A stretch of DNA of 64,000 nucleotides from Thermogemmatispora sp042408735. Its GTDB lineage: Bacteria > Chloroflexota > Ktedonobacteria > Ktedonobacterales > Ktedonobacteraceae. The notes under the pieces were generated by a model, which saw nothing but the letters and a program-made list of their open reading frames with translations, searched no databases and had not been told where the DNA came from. The position numbers were made by a program, and so were the translations under genes. Of this stretch, positions 35,456 to 44,763 are shown piece after piece. The DNA lies in contig NZ_JBHOQV010000014.1 of the NCBI RefSeq assembly GCF_042408735.1, forward strand, positions 26,642-90,641, read 5' to 3'. How positions within the stretch are numbered: position 1 is the stretch's first letter; every line of letters starts with the position of its first letter.

Positions 35456-36631
35456 ATGGAGCTAGTTGCCGTGAGCGGAACGGCAGGGAGGGTAACAGTG
35501 CCTGAGCGGGCCGAGGTCGTCATTATTGGTGCCGGCATCATTGGTTGGTCGATTGCCTACTATCTGAGCCGCGCTGGAGTTGAAGTCTGTCTTCTCGAGC
35601 GGGCCGAGGTTGGGGTGGGGACCTCTGCAATAGCGGCGGGCCTCCTTGCGCCTCTTGGTCCACTCAATGGGCCTGGCCCCCTGGCCTCGCTCCTGCTCGC
35701 GGGTTGCGCGGAACTGTCAAAGCTCGTAGCCGAGCTGGAGGCGAGCAGCGGTATTGAGATTGAGCCTGGCTGGCCTGGAGCCTTGCGTCTGGCCTGTGAG
35801 GCGCGGGCGGTTGCCCGTCTGCGGCGGCGGCTGGAGCGCTGGCAGCCACTGGGTCTAGAGCTGCACTGGCTCAGCGGCGAAGAGGCGCGTCGGAGGGAGC
35901 CGCTGCTCAGCGCTGATGTTCTGGCGGCTGTCTATGCTCCCGAGGAGGGCCAGCTCAGGGCCGGCAGGCTACTCAAGGCTCTGGCGGATGCGGCTCGCCG
36001 GGCTGGGGCCCGCTGTTACGAGCATTGCGAGGCGAGCGGCCTGCGTTTGCAGGCTGATCGGGTCTTGGCCGTTCAGACCAGGGGAGGTGGCGAGATCGCC
36101 TGTGGCTCGCTGGTCATCGCGGCGGGGGCCTGGAGTGCCCAGTGTTGTGCCTGGCTGGGGACGGCTGTGCCACTGAGGCCGGTACGAGGCCAGCTTCTGA
36201 GCGTGCGCCCTCCGGCTGGGCTGCCGTCGCTCCAGCATCTCATTTTTGGCCGGGCTATCTATCTGGTCCCTCGGCGGGATGGCTCGTTAACGATAGGGGC
36301 CACGCGCGAAGAGGCAGGCTTTGAAGTGCGCGTAACCGAGGAAGGACGGGCCTGGCTGCTCGCGCAGGCCCGGTCTCTGGTGCCAGCGCTGGCAGCGGCC
36401 AGTGTTGAGGACAGTTGGGCCGGGCTGAGGCCAAGTACGCCCGATGGCTTGCCGCTCCTCGGTCCTCTACCCGGCTGGCGGAATGTCATTCTGGCCACCG
36501 GACATGGCAGCCAGGGCGTGATGCTAAGTGCTCTCACTGGTCAGCTCATCAGCGACCTGATCAGCACGGGGGAGCGCTCTCCCTTCCTGTTGACTTGCTC
36601 CCCCGGACGCTTTGCTACCTTTGCCCCCTGA
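35456..36631 (+). CDS. thiO: FAD-dependent oxidoreductase, glycine oxidase (ThiO)-like
   Basis: 391 residues of the DAO family. The FAD-binding Rossmann motif VVIIGAGIIGWSIAYYLSRAG is followed by GVGTSAIAAGLLAP, and the C-terminus has SWAGLRPSTPDGLPLLGPLPGWRNVILATGHGSQGVMLS, the ThiO/D-amino-acid oxidase end. Glycine oxidase makes iminoacetate for thiazole synthesis; no other thi gene or TPP riboswitch is visible nearby, so the exact amine substrate is open. Confidence 0.8.
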   Translation: MELVAVSGTAGRVTVPERAEVVIIGAGIIGWSIAYYLSRAGVEVCLLERAEVGVGTSAIAAGLLAPLGPLNGPGPLASLLLAGCAELSKLVAELEASSGIEIEPGWPGALRLACEARAVARLRRRLERWQPLGLELHWLSGEEARRREPLLSADVLAAVYAPEEGQLRAGRLLKALADAARRAGARCYEHCEASGLRLQADRVLAVQTRGGGEIACGSLVIAAGAWSAQCCAWLGTAVPLRPVRGQLLSVRPPAGLPSLQHLIFGRAIYLVPRRDGSLTIGATREEAGFEVRVTEEGRAWLLAQARSLVPALAAASVEDSWAGLRPSTPDGLPLLGPLPGWRNVILATGHGSQGVMLSALTGQLISDLISTGERSPFLLTCSPGRFATFAP

Positions 36632-36888
36632 GACGGCGGCGCCGGGAGGAGGCCAGCTTGCTGCCGGAGGCGCTCCCTCTGGCTTTCTCAAGCTCTGCCG
36701 ATCTGCTCATCCGTAGCCAGCCTCGCCTGATCGTTGCGACCAGCGCCAGCCGCTATGGTTTGTCTGGCCGCGCGCTCTACCTTTCTCCACTGGCCCTGGA
36801 CGGGTTGACTGACTGGCGAGATTGGAGCCGGGCCGGCCATTCCGGACTTCCTGGAAGAGAGCAGAACAGGCCAACGGACCAACCGGGC

Positions 36889-38574
36889 TTAGTGGGGTGT
36901 GAGATAGACCTCAGACCAATCTGCCACGTAGAGGCCCCGCGCGTTGAGGCTGATCCCATGTACCCACGGAGGAATAATCGCGCTGATAGTCTCATGGTCC
37001 AGGGGCAGCACAGCCACCTCTTCGAGAGCCAGCTCTTCTGCCTGCTGGTAGAGTGCAAAGCGTGTCTCGCCGCTCGTTTGATCAGCCTGGGCGATCAACT
37101 GATCGAAGGTCTTATTCTGCCAGAGAGACTCGTTGTGAAGGGCATCGGAAAGCAGATTAGGGGCGAGCCAGTTGTGGGGGTCGGGATAGAGGGCGTACCA
37201 CTGAATGAAGCCGAGCTGAATTTGATGCTGGCTTAGCTCATCGGTATAGGCATTAAGCTCGACCGGGAGGGGTTTAACAGAAATATTGAGGACGCTTGAC
37301 CACATACTGCAGAGAGCGTTGGCCTCGCTGCGAGAGAGCAAGGCTGTCGGATAGGTCAGCACAATGGGTGGTACCAGGGCAGTATCGGGGTAGGCCGAGT
37401 GCAGCAAAGTGCGGGCCTTCTCGGCATCGAAGGTCAGGCCCTGAAAATCTGTTTGGTAGCCTGGCAGACCTGGCGGAATCAGCGTCGGGGCTGAGATAGC
37501 GGCATCCTTGAGCAGGGTCTGTACCAGCGTTGTTCGATCGAGGGCATAGGCGAAGGCTTGGCGGACGGCGGCGTTATCGAAAGGAGGCATGCGTGTATTG
37601 AAGAAGAGCATGTCCGTTTCCTGTTGTGGACTAGAGATGAAGCCGGGCAACCCGCGGGCGGCGGCCAGATCGCTCTGAGGGATGTTCCAGATCAGGCTGA
37701 ACTGCCCTGCGCGGTACTGCTGATAAGCGGTGGCCGGATCATTGACAAAAATCATATCGATCTCGCTCAAGCGCGGGCGGCTTCCGTAGTAGTGCGGGTT
37801 CGGCACGAGGATCATTTTCACATTATGCTCCCAGGCCTTGACCATAAATGGCCCGCAGCCGATGCCATTGCCAGCCGCATGCTCGGTCCAACTGTTCTCT
37901 CCATAGCGCTCAATCAAGCGTTGGTTGACGGGAAAGAAAAGTTCATTGGTGAGCGAAGCCAGGAAATAGGGAGTAGGCCGCGTCAGCGTGATACGTAGCG
38001 TATAGCGATCGAGAGCCTGGACGCCAGTCAAAACCCGGCTCTTCCCGCTGCTCACCTCGCTAGCTCCCACGATTGGTTTCTCAAGGACAGCGGCCAGGGG
38101 AGACTTCACCGCGGGCAGCAAGGCCCGGGTCAAAGAATAGACGTAGGTAGCTGCTGTAACCGGAGTACCATCTGAGAAAGCGATATTCGGTTTCAGATGG
38201 AAAGTATAGACTCGCCCATCGGGGGAGATCTCCCAGCTTGCCTGGTCAGGAACCACATTCAAGTTCTTATCGGTCCGCACCAGGCCGCTGTAGAGCATGC
38301 TCAGGGCGAGGGCCGAGTTCGGATCGGGCCCCTGGGCGGGATCGTTGGCATCTGGCTCCTGGGCCGGATCAAGATAGTTGAGGTCCTGAGTCCCAACGTT
38401 CGGTAGAACAAGCACCTGCCGGGGCGTTGGTGATGGTGAACTGCTCATCGTCGTCGAGGATTGACCTGTGCTGCAGCCTGTGGCGGCGAGAACCATAACG
38501 GCTAGCAGCCCGACGAGCAAACCACAGCGCCACCATCCAGGCGCAGGGCATCTGGAGCGTGGATCGCGATGCAC
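36889..38574 (-). CDS. Peptide/nickel-type ABC transporter substrate-binding lipoprotein
   Basis: 561 residues of solute-binding family 5 (OppA/DppA). A lipobox LAATGC ends the signal. The family motifs are present: LNYLDPAQ near the N-terminus, WEISPDGRVYTFHLKPNIAFSDGTPVTAATYVYSL, and DNAAVRQAFAYALDRTTLV. It captures oligopeptides or similar ligands outside the membrane. No permease or ATPase genes adjoin it, so it is an orphan. It ends convergently 258 bases from thiO; that gap holds no gene. Confidence 0.9.
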   Translation of the reverse strand: MHRDPRSRCPAPGWWRCGLLVGLLAVMVLAATGCSTGQSSTTMSSSPSPTPRQVLVLPNVGTQDLNYLDPAQEPDANDPAQGPDPNSALALSMLYSGLVRTDKNLNVVPDQASWEISPDGRVYTFHLKPNIAFSDGTPVTAATYVYSLTRALLPAVKSPLAAVLEKPIVGASEVSSGKSRVLTGVQALDRYTLRITLTRPTPYFLASLTNELFFPVNQRLIERYGENSWTEHAAGNGIGCGPFMVKAWEHNVKMILVPNPHYYGSRPRLSEIDMIFVNDPATAYQQYRAGQFSLIWNIPQSDLAAARGLPGFISSPQQETDMLFFNTRMPPFDNAAVRQAFAYALDRTTLVQTLLKDAAISAPTLIPPGLPGYQTDFQGLTFDAEKARTLLHSAYPDTALVPPIVLTYPTALLSRSEANALCSMWSSVLNISVKPLPVELNAYTDELSQHQIQLGFIQWYALYPDPHNWLAPNLLSDALHNESLWQNKTFDQLIAQADQTSGETRFALYQQAEELALEEVAVLPLDHETISAIIPPWVHGISLNARGLYVADWSEVYLTPH

Positions 38575-38910
38575 AGATTATCTCCCTTCGCGGGAATGGG
38601 TTTGCTTGCTGACCGGACCAGAGCAGCAGAGGGTCTCTGCTCAGCAGGAGAGCAGACAGACGGGCAGGCTAAAGGCAGGAAGGCCCCTCTGCCTCCCTGT
38701 CCAGGCGCTCGCCTCGGCGTGTCGTCATGCCGGGCGCCGCGTTGAAAAGGTCGCAGGTCGGCGGAAGAATGCTCTCCTTTTCCCTTCGCTAACTATAGGG
38801 GCTGATGCTCAAGAAACTGTCAGGAAACTGTAAAAAAATTTCCCCGACTGCCTTGGCCCTCGTTCGCTCAGGGTTCTTTCCACCGTAAGGAAAAAAGGAG
38901 AGGAGAAGAC

Positions 38911-38932
38911 CGACCGGCCTGTCTGCCGGTCG
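38911..38932 (-). terminator. Candidate terminator downstream of tRNA-Arg
   Basis: CGACCGGC and GCCGGTCG form a perfect 8-bp stem with a 6-base loop. On the minus strand a pyrimidine-rich tract with TTTTTT follows about 14 bases later. It lies 36 bases beyond the tRNA 3' end. The stretch 38575-38910 shows no gene. Confidence 0.4.
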
Positions 38933-38967
38933 AGATCTATTCCCTCTCCTTTATGGAGCATGCGAGG

Positions 38968-39041
38968 CGCGCCCGGCAGGACTCGAACCTGCGACAGGCG
39001 ACTTAGAAGGTCGCTGTTCTATCCAACTGAACTACGGGCGC
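38968..39041 (-). tRNA. tRNA-Arg (anticodon UCU)
   Basis: Read on the minus strand, the acceptor GCGCCCG pairs with CGGGCGC. The D arm contains GTTCAGTTGGATAGAAC, the anticodon stem GCGAC/GTCGC encloses CTTCTAA with anticodon TCT, and the T arm is GCAGGTTCGAGTCCTGC. The length is 74 with a G discriminator; CCA is not encoded. Confidence 0.93.
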
Positions 39042-39176
39042 AGAAGCGACACGAACCACTGACCGCCTTGGGGGACGGTGGTCTAAGTCTTCTTCTTCTT
39101 CTTTGATGATAGCAATCTCCCTTGCGATCTGTCAAGTATCCTTCTTGGTCTAGCGCCTTGCCCGAAAGAGCAGGCC

Positions 39177-39655
39177 ATGCTGGAAGAAGAGAAAAGCCCG
39201 GCCTTGCGAAATCGGCGGAAGTCGACGTTGGCACCTGCTCGGCTGCACCGGGAGCTCCGCGACAGACGGCAGAACTTTTTGTACAAGGTGACGACGGTGC
39301 TCGCAAGCACCAGGCGAGCGATCGTCATGGAAGACCTGCGAGTGCGAGGCGAGGCGTGGCGCAGAAACGCGCGTTGGCGCGAGCCATTTTGGACATGGGG
39401 TTTGGCGAGTTTGGGCCAGGGCTGACGGACAAGTGCGCGTAGTAGTTCGCAGCTCATCGGAGCGCCGCTGTTTTACGCGAGCGGCAAGACCTGCCCGGCG
39501 TGCGGCGCGCGGCAGGACCGCGACATCAAGGCAGCGAACAATCGTTTGAGAATCGGTACCGCGAGTTGCGCGGGAAGTCACGCCTGTGGAGATCCCGCTG
39601 GCGCGGCGGCCTTGGGCTGCTCGTCATGGGGCGCGGAGGCAGGAAGCGAGAAATA
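39177..39655 (+). pseudogene. Decayed TnpB (IS200/IS605-type) 3' remnant
   Basis: The first part reads RLHRELRDRRQNFLYKVTTVLA ... IVMEDLRVRGEAWRRNARW, the central TnpB block (ARLHxRxxxRRxDFLHKxTT, VVEDLxVxGM). After a stop at 39423 another frame continues with ASGKTCPACGARQDRDIKAANN, the C-terminal zinc ribbon plus DRDxNAA motif. The second CxxC of the zinc ribbon has been deleted and the N-terminal half is gone, so it cannot make a working nuclease. It abuts dgkA tail to tail. Confidence 0.75.
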
Positions 39656-39656
39656 A

Positions 39657-40082
39657 TCATTTGTCCATGAATCGTAGAACGGTCAACCACCAGTTCCACA
39701 AGTGAGGCCCGAAGACACAGAGACCGATGACGATCGCCAGCAAAGCGCTCAGCAGAACGGCGCCTGCGGCCACATCCTTGGCGGCCTTCACCAAAGGATG
39801 GTAGGCGGGATGCAGCAGGTCCAGACACAGCTCGATACTCGTATTCACCAGCTCGCAGATGAGCACGCTGCCAATAGCTACCGCTACCAGGGCGATCTCG
39901 ATAGGAGAGAGATGGAGTAGCCAGGCGGCGACAATTACCAGTAGTGCAACCCCAGTGTGGACGCGAAAGTTGCGCTGAGTGCGCAAAGCGTACCATAGAC
40001 CTCTGAAGGCATAGGCGAAGCCGACCAGAAAACGGCCCCAGGCGCCGCGTGGTGCGCGCCTGGGATCGCTCAACTCGCTCAT
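39657..40082 (-). CDS. dgkA: Diacylglycerol/undecaprenol kinase (DgkA family)
   Basis: 141 residues with three membrane helices. The family block ELVNTSIELCLDLLHPAYHPLVKAAKDVAAGAVLL holds the catalytic Glu and Lys/Asp residues. In Gram-positive-like bacteria this enzyme phosphorylates undecaprenol for cell-wall recycling. It overlaps the ybeY stop by four bases, so the two are translationally coupled. Confidence 0.92.
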   Translation of the reverse strand: MSELSDPRRAPRGAWGRFLVGFAYAFRGLWYALRTQRNFRVHTGVALLVIVAAWLLHLSPIEIALVAVAIGSVLICELVNTSIELCLDLLHPAYHPLVKAAKDVAAGAVLLSALLAIVIGLCVFGPHLWNWWLTVLRFMDK

Positions 40083-40669
40083 AGGCCACCGACTCGTTCT
40101 CCCGTAGCCGTCAGGATGGCCTCCTGTTTGCGGACCATTGTTTCATAGCCGGCCTGGGTCTGATCGTCGTAGCCGACCAGGTGAAGAATCCCGTGGGCCA
40201 ACAAATAGAGGAACTCCTGCCTTGGGCTATGGCCGGCAGCGGCGGCCTGACGAAGGACGGTAGGCCAGGAAATAGCGATGTCTCCCAGATTGGTAGGCTG
40301 GCCAGGGGGAGTCACGAACGGCGGGGGTGCGGCGGCAGCGGTCTCCGGCGATCCGGCGGGGGACTCTTCGGGAGGCTGCCAGAGCAGCTCGGCGGGGGCC
40401 TCGACGAGTGGATGATCGAGGAGCGGGAAAGAGAGCACGTCGGTAGGCTTGTTCTGCTGGCGATACTGATTATTCATCTCCTGGATCGTAGGGTCGTCGG
40501 TGACCATCAAGGTGAACATCACCGGCTGATGCACCCCGGCCTCCTGCAGGGCGCGGCGTGCGAAGGCATCCAGATCGACCGGAGCCAGCGCCTCATCGAA
40601 CGAGCGCTTCAGCGCCACATCTTCCAGCGTGACATACAGGTCAACAACTTGCGAAAGCTGTTCGTCCAT
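40079..40669 (-). CDS. ybeY: Endoribonuclease YbeY (rRNA maturation factor)
   Basis: Metal-dependent RNase for 16S rRNA 3' processing and ribosome quality control. The motif HGILHLVGYDDQ matches HGxLHLxGYDH except that the third His ligand is Asp. MTDDPTIQEMNNQYRQQNKPTDVLSFPL is typical. About 35 Pro/Ala-rich residues are inserted between the SFPL strand and NLGDIAIS, making 196 residues. It lies in the rpsU-ybeY-dgkA order known from other bacteria. Confidence 0.92.
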   Translation of the reverse strand: MDEQLSQVVDLYVTLEDVALKRSFDEALAPVDLDAFARRALQEAGVHQPVMFTLMVTDDPTIQEMNNQYRQQNKPTDVLSFPLLDHPLVEAPAELLWQPPEESPAGSPETAAAAPPPFVTPPGQPTNLGDIAISWPTVLRQAAAAGHSPRQEFLYLLAHGILHLVGYDDQTQAGYETMVRKQEAILTATGERVGGL

Positions 40670-40930
40670 AAGGCCCCTCGTTATCGGCAGGAACTTGGCA
40701 GAATCTCAATGAAATCGCCTCTTGGAAGGGTGGTGCCAGAACGCGAGCGCACCATCTCCCCTCGTTGGCCGAGGCGAGCAAGCTGGCGGGTGGCGGCGAG
40801 CAAGCAAGAAGCCGATGCCAGCCAGAGAAAAAGAACGAGTGAGCGAGCGAGCGGTGGCTGGCGTTCCAAAAAGAAACCCCTGTCGGAAAAGCACTCGCCT
40901 TTCGCGTGCGTTCTTATCTGCTCTTGCCCT

Positions 40931-41038
40931 TCAAGCGCTCAAGCGTGATCGCGACAGACCATCAACAGGCCATCTACTTGTGCCCATGCAGCCAAATTGC
41001 TCTGCACAGACCTCAAGCGCTCAAGCGTAATCCGACAG
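40931..41038. repeat. Imperfect direct repeat between rpsU and ybeY
   Basis: TCAAGCGCTCAAGCGT followed by A/G-ATC and CGACAG occurs at 40931-40957 and 41013-41038, 82 bases apart. Each unit holds TCAAGCG twice. The rest of 40670-41051 shows no gene. Confidence 0.6.
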
Positions 41039-41051
41039 GGGTTGCGGACGA

Positions 41052-41237
41052 CTACTTATTTTTACGGGCCGTCTTGCGGCGTTTGGCAGCTTCCTTCTTC
41101 TTGCGCCGTACGCTTGGCTTCTCGTAGTGCTCTCGGCGTCTCGCCTCGGCGAGAATGCCGTCTTGCTGGATCTTGCGATTGAAGCGTTTCAGCGCAGCCT
41201 CAAACGGCTCATTTTCGCTAATCTTGACTTCCGACAG
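41052..41237 (-). CDS. rpsU: Ribosomal protein bS21, apparent CTG start
   Basis: 61 residues. The start (M)SEVKISENEPFEAALKRFNRKIQQ and the basic tail REHYEKPSVRRKKKEAAKRRK match bS21 well. No ATG, GTG or TTG exists in frame between the upstream stop (41289-41291) and the conserved first residues. Two CTG codons at 41235-41240 sit directly after a G-rich GGAG stretch, so CTG is the likely initiator. It is the first gene of rpsU-ybeY-dgkA. Confidence 0.88.
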   Translation of the reverse strand: MSEVKISENEPFEAALKRFNRKIQQDGILAEARRREHYEKPSVRRKKKEAAKRRKTARKNK

Positions 41238-41455
41238 CAGGACTCCCCCCCCTCTCGGCCTGGTTTCGAGATGGTGTTTGCCATTGCGTCAGAGCGGGTG
41301 TCTGGACGCATCCCCAAACGGATCGTGGGGGTGAGGGCTCCTCTGCCTTCTGTGTGGCTGAACGTTGGTCAGAGTGGAGCCCTTGCAGTCTTGATGTCCA
41401 TTTAAGCCATCCCGCGGGCCTACGGGGAGATTATAAGACTGGTGAGTTGGCTCTG

Positions 41456-42622
41456 TCAAGCATCTAGGGACTGCTTTGCTGTTTGCCTCCCGAAAGCGAT
41501 AAAGAAGACGATAAAGCCGATTACCAGGATGCTGAGCAAGCTAATGGTGCGGTCCAGCACGATGGCCGCCAGGGCCAGGCTAGTGGCGTGAGGGCGGAAG
41601 AGAGCGATCATAGCGATCATGCCGCCCTCGACCAGGCCCACCCCGCCCCCAGTGAAGGGAATGACCGTCAGCAGCGCCTCTACCAGGGCGATCAGGAGCG
41701 CCACCGCCAGCAGGTGCAGCAGAGGCCCTTGCAGCAGTTGGAGGGCCAGCACCACGAAGAAGAAGCGCAGGGCCTCGCAGCTCCAGATGGCCAGGGTCAG
41801 CAGGCCCAGGGTTGGCAGATGGCGGAAGGAGCCGAGAATGCCGCCCTGAAGGTGTTCATAGTAGCCGCGCAGGCGGCCTGGAATGCGTCTTCCGATAGGC
41901 TCGTGCAGCAGGCGGAGCGCGCCCAGGGCGGCGATCCCGACCAGAACAGCGGCCAGCGTGACGATCAGGCCGAAACGCACCTGCCAGGGCATGCGCTCAT
42001 GAAGGCTGATCATCAGGGCGGGGATGCACAGGCAGAGCAGCACGGTCAGGTCGAGCAGGCGCTCCGCCAAAACGGTGCCAAAGGTGCGCGTGGCCGAGGA
42101 GCCGTTCTCCTGCCTCAGCAGGTAGGCTCGATAGAGATCGCCCAGCTTGGCGGGCACCAGGGCGTTGGCGAACCAGGAAATGTAGACGATCTCGACCAGC
42201 TTCCAGAAGGACGGCAGCCGCATCTCATCTTTGGCTCCCTGGCTGGCGTTGCGCAGCAAGATGCGCCAGCGCCAGGCTCGCAGAGGAAAAGAGAGGTAGT
42301 AGATGACGAAAGCGGCGGCGAAAAAGAGAGGATTCGCCGCCCGAATGGCCAGCCACGTCTGCTGGAGGTTAATCTTCTCTTGCTTCAAGAAGATCACCAG
42401 GGCCAGCAGAACAATAGCCAGAGGCACTATGGTGCGCCAATTCAGTAGACGCTTTCCCAGCGAGAGCTGCTCTGCTGTGATGGGCTGCTCCTCTGTGCCG
42501 CTAAGGGCCAAAGGGGCTGCTTCACTCACGGCCCCTTCCTGGAAGAGCGCTGCCTGCTCCAGGGGGCGGCCTGCGGTCTCTCTCTCGGCATGATCCTTGC
42601 CATGCTGAAACCACTGATTCAT
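41456..42622 (-). CDS. Flippase-like membrane protein (UPF0104/LPG synthase TM domain)
   Basis: 388 residues with about eight membrane helices. The block YYLSFPLRAWRWRILLRNA, ISWFANALVPAKLGDLYRAYLLRQENG and the TVIPFTGGGVGLVEGGMIAMIALF loop are those of the family that includes the membrane half of lysyl-phosphatidylglycerol synthase and dolichol-phosphate mannose flippase-like proteins. It probably moves a lipid-linked substrate. It is followed upstream by polysaccharide genes, suggesting an envelope role. The gap 42623-43050 holds no gene I can support. Confidence 0.8.
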   Translation of the reverse strand: MNQWFQHGKDHAERETAGRPLEQAALFQEGAVSEAAPLALSGTEEQPITAEQLSLGKRLLNWRTIVPLAIVLLALVIFLKQEKINLQQTWLAIRAANPLFFAAAFVIYYLSFPLRAWRWRILLRNASQGAKDEMRLPSFWKLVEIVYISWFANALVPAKLGDLYRAYLLRQENGSSATRTFGTVLAERLLDLTVLLCLCIPALMISLHERMPWQVRFGLIVTLAAVLVGIAALGALRLLHEPIGRRIPGRLRGYYEHLQGGILGSFRHLPTLGLLTLAIWSCEALRFFFVVLALQLLQGPLLHLLAVALLIALVEALLTVIPFTGGGVGLVEGGMIAMIALFRPHATSLALAAIVLDRTISLLSILVIGFIVFFIAFGRQTAKQSLDA

Positions 42623-43050
42623 CAGTGCAGACTCCTTCGGAGATCCCTCTCCTGATCTATGCTATGCTTCTTAGGTGGGCCATGGTTGGCCGACTCACCT
42701 GCCTATCTGCCCACCCGCTTTGCTCCTGGCGAGCCTGTTGCAGATGGCCTGCTCGCTCGGGGTGGGCCGCGCCGCGTCGGGAGCGCAAGGCCGTCAAGAG
42801 AAAACTACCTCACTCGCCAGTCCCTCCAGGCAAGAGCATCCTGCTGTTCTCAATCGCACAAACGCGCTCACTTCCGTTTCTTGCGCGGCGGATGCGGCTC
42901 CTTACCGCTAGCCGATCCGGGATCTGGGCCTGGTCAGCGAACCTGCTGGCAGGATGAGCCGGGCCTGCTCTCCTCGCTCTCTCCCAGCAGAGGCTCCTTC
43001 CTCTGACCGGATGCTCCCTTCTCTGCTAAACGCAGAAAGGAGTGGCTGGG

Positions 43051-44700
43051 TCACGGACGGGCATCCAGTCGAGGCTTACTCTGGATGGCGACCAGAACGC
43101 CGCTGGTCTCCGGCTGATTGCGCCCTCCCTGCTGCTCACGCCCATCCACAACCAGGCGCTCCAAACGCAGCAGCACGATCAAAAGGAGCGCCATGAGATT
43201 GGTCATGCCCTGCACATAGAGATTATCGACCATGTTATGCACGAGAACTGTCAGAAGAGCGGCCACGATCCCGAGAGCCAGAGCCTGGTCATCGCCGAGG
43301 TGGGCGAGCCGCTCACGCCAGCGAAGCGCTGCGGCGCCTCTTCTCTCCTGAAGAGCCTGGGTCTGCTCCCGGTAGGCGCGACGCAGGCGGTGATAGGCCC
43401 GAGCGCTCAGGACGGCGATAACCAGCACAAAGAACGTATAAGCTAGCAGGCCCACCAGGCCCATCTCGGCAGCAACATTGATGAAATAGTTGTGGGCGTG
43501 ACCAAGTGGGATGACGAAGATGCCGATCGCGTAGCGTGGATAGGCATCGCCGTAGTTACCGATGCCCACTCCAAGCCACGGGTGATCAAGGAACATGTGG
43601 ATACCCGCCAGCCAGTGAGCCAGCCGTTCTGCCGTGGCATACTGCTGGGCGCTCGGCTGGGTGAAGGAGATGTCGTTGACTCCTATGAAATTCAATAATG
43701 GGTTGAAAAAGCGCTGAGGAATAAGGCCAATCAGGATGCTTTCGATCAGGACCCCGAAAGCGGCGATGAGCAGACGCCATAGGGGGCGTAGACCGGGCAG
43801 ACCCACAAGGAAGATAAAGAGGGTCGCCGTCAGCAAGGCGAGCCATCCTCCACGTGACTGGCTGAAAAACTCGGCCAGGGCTAGCAGTGCGCTGGCGCCA
43901 GCGGCCAGCCAGCGAGTTCTTCGCTCTCTGCCAGCAATGGCCAGGGCCAGAGCGACGGTCAGGGAGAGGTTGATATAGCCAGCGTAGGGATTAGGCTGGT
44001 TAAAGGTGCCGTAGACGCGCAGGCTCTCGCCGCGGACAAAGCTCGCCGGACCAATATTAAACAGCTCCTGATAGTAGCCGAGGGCTGCCTGTGAAAGGGC
44101 GGCCAGCAGGCTCATGATCACGATCGTCCAGCCCTGACGCCGTGTGCGAATGTAGCTGCTGCCGGCCACGACGATAATCAGCACCTCGATCCATTTAAAG
44201 ATTTCTTTTAGGCTCGACTTCACGCTCAACGCCACGGTCACTGAGATCAACATGCTGATCAGCAGGACGGCCAGAGCTACCAACAAGAGCGCCGGTATAG
44301 CTCGCCGCTCGTAGCTGCGTGGCCCGCTCTTCCTGCTACCGCTGCGCAGGACGTGCCCGGCCAGCCAGGCCACGGCCAGCAGCATGACCAGGATGTCGGT
44401 GCTGTTGAAGCGCAAGGAACCAAGGCCGATATAGTCGAGTGCCCCCCAGGGGATGCTGAGCGGGAGAAGGTAGAGCGCGACCTGGGGACGCAGCAGTACC
44501 CAGACGCTGAGGACCAGATAGAGCGGGAGACGGATATTCCAGGGCGTGGGCAGCGTCAATAGGCAGCCAAGGGCCAGAGCAGCCCCGATGACACCAACCA
44601 CATTGGCTGCCGTCAGAGAGGAGCGCAGCGTTGCCCCCAGGCGAGAAAGGCGGGAGGCGTTGGCTCCTGCTTCCCTGGTCAAGATGCTAAAGCTTCTCAT
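43051..44700 (-). CDS. O-antigen ligase/polymerase family membrane protein
   Basis: 549 residues with many membrane helices. The Wzy_C/WaaL core is visible: FSQSRGGWLALLTATLFIFLVG, then the large periplasmic loop with HPWLGVGIGNYGDAYPRY and LGHAHNYFINVAAEMGLVGLL, where His residues bind the polyprenyl-linked donor. It joins or polymerises surface glycans. It is next to a UDP-glucuronate decarboxylase on the same strand. Confidence 0.87.
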   Translation of the reverse strand: MRSFSILTREAGANASRLSRLGATLRSSLTAANVVGVIGAALALGCLLTLPTPWNIRLPLYLVLSVWVLLRPQVALYLLPLSIPWGALDYIGLGSLRFNSTDILVMLLAVAWLAGHVLRSGSRKSGPRSYERRAIPALLLVALAVLLISMLISVTVALSVKSSLKEIFKWIEVLIIVVAGSSYIRTRRQGWTIVIMSLLAALSQAALGYYQELFNIGPASFVRGESLRVYGTFNQPNPYAGYINLSLTVALALAIAGRERRTRWLAAGASALLALAEFFSQSRGGWLALLTATLFIFLVGLPGLRPLWRLLIAAFGVLIESILIGLIPQRFFNPLLNFIGVNDISFTQPSAQQYATAERLAHWLAGIHMFLDHPWLGVGIGNYGDAYPRYAIGIFVIPLGHAHNYFINVAAEMGLVGLLAYTFFVLVIAVLSARAYHRLRRAYREQTQALQERRGAAALRWRERLAHLGDDQALALGIVAALLTVLVHNMVDNLYVQGMTNLMALLLIVLLRLERLVVDGREQQGGRNQPETSGVLVAIQSKPRLDARP

Positions 44701-44763
44701 AATAGATCAGATGCATCATATGTCTACTCGATGTGGCAAAGGCTCCTCTCGTGACAAGGCCCG

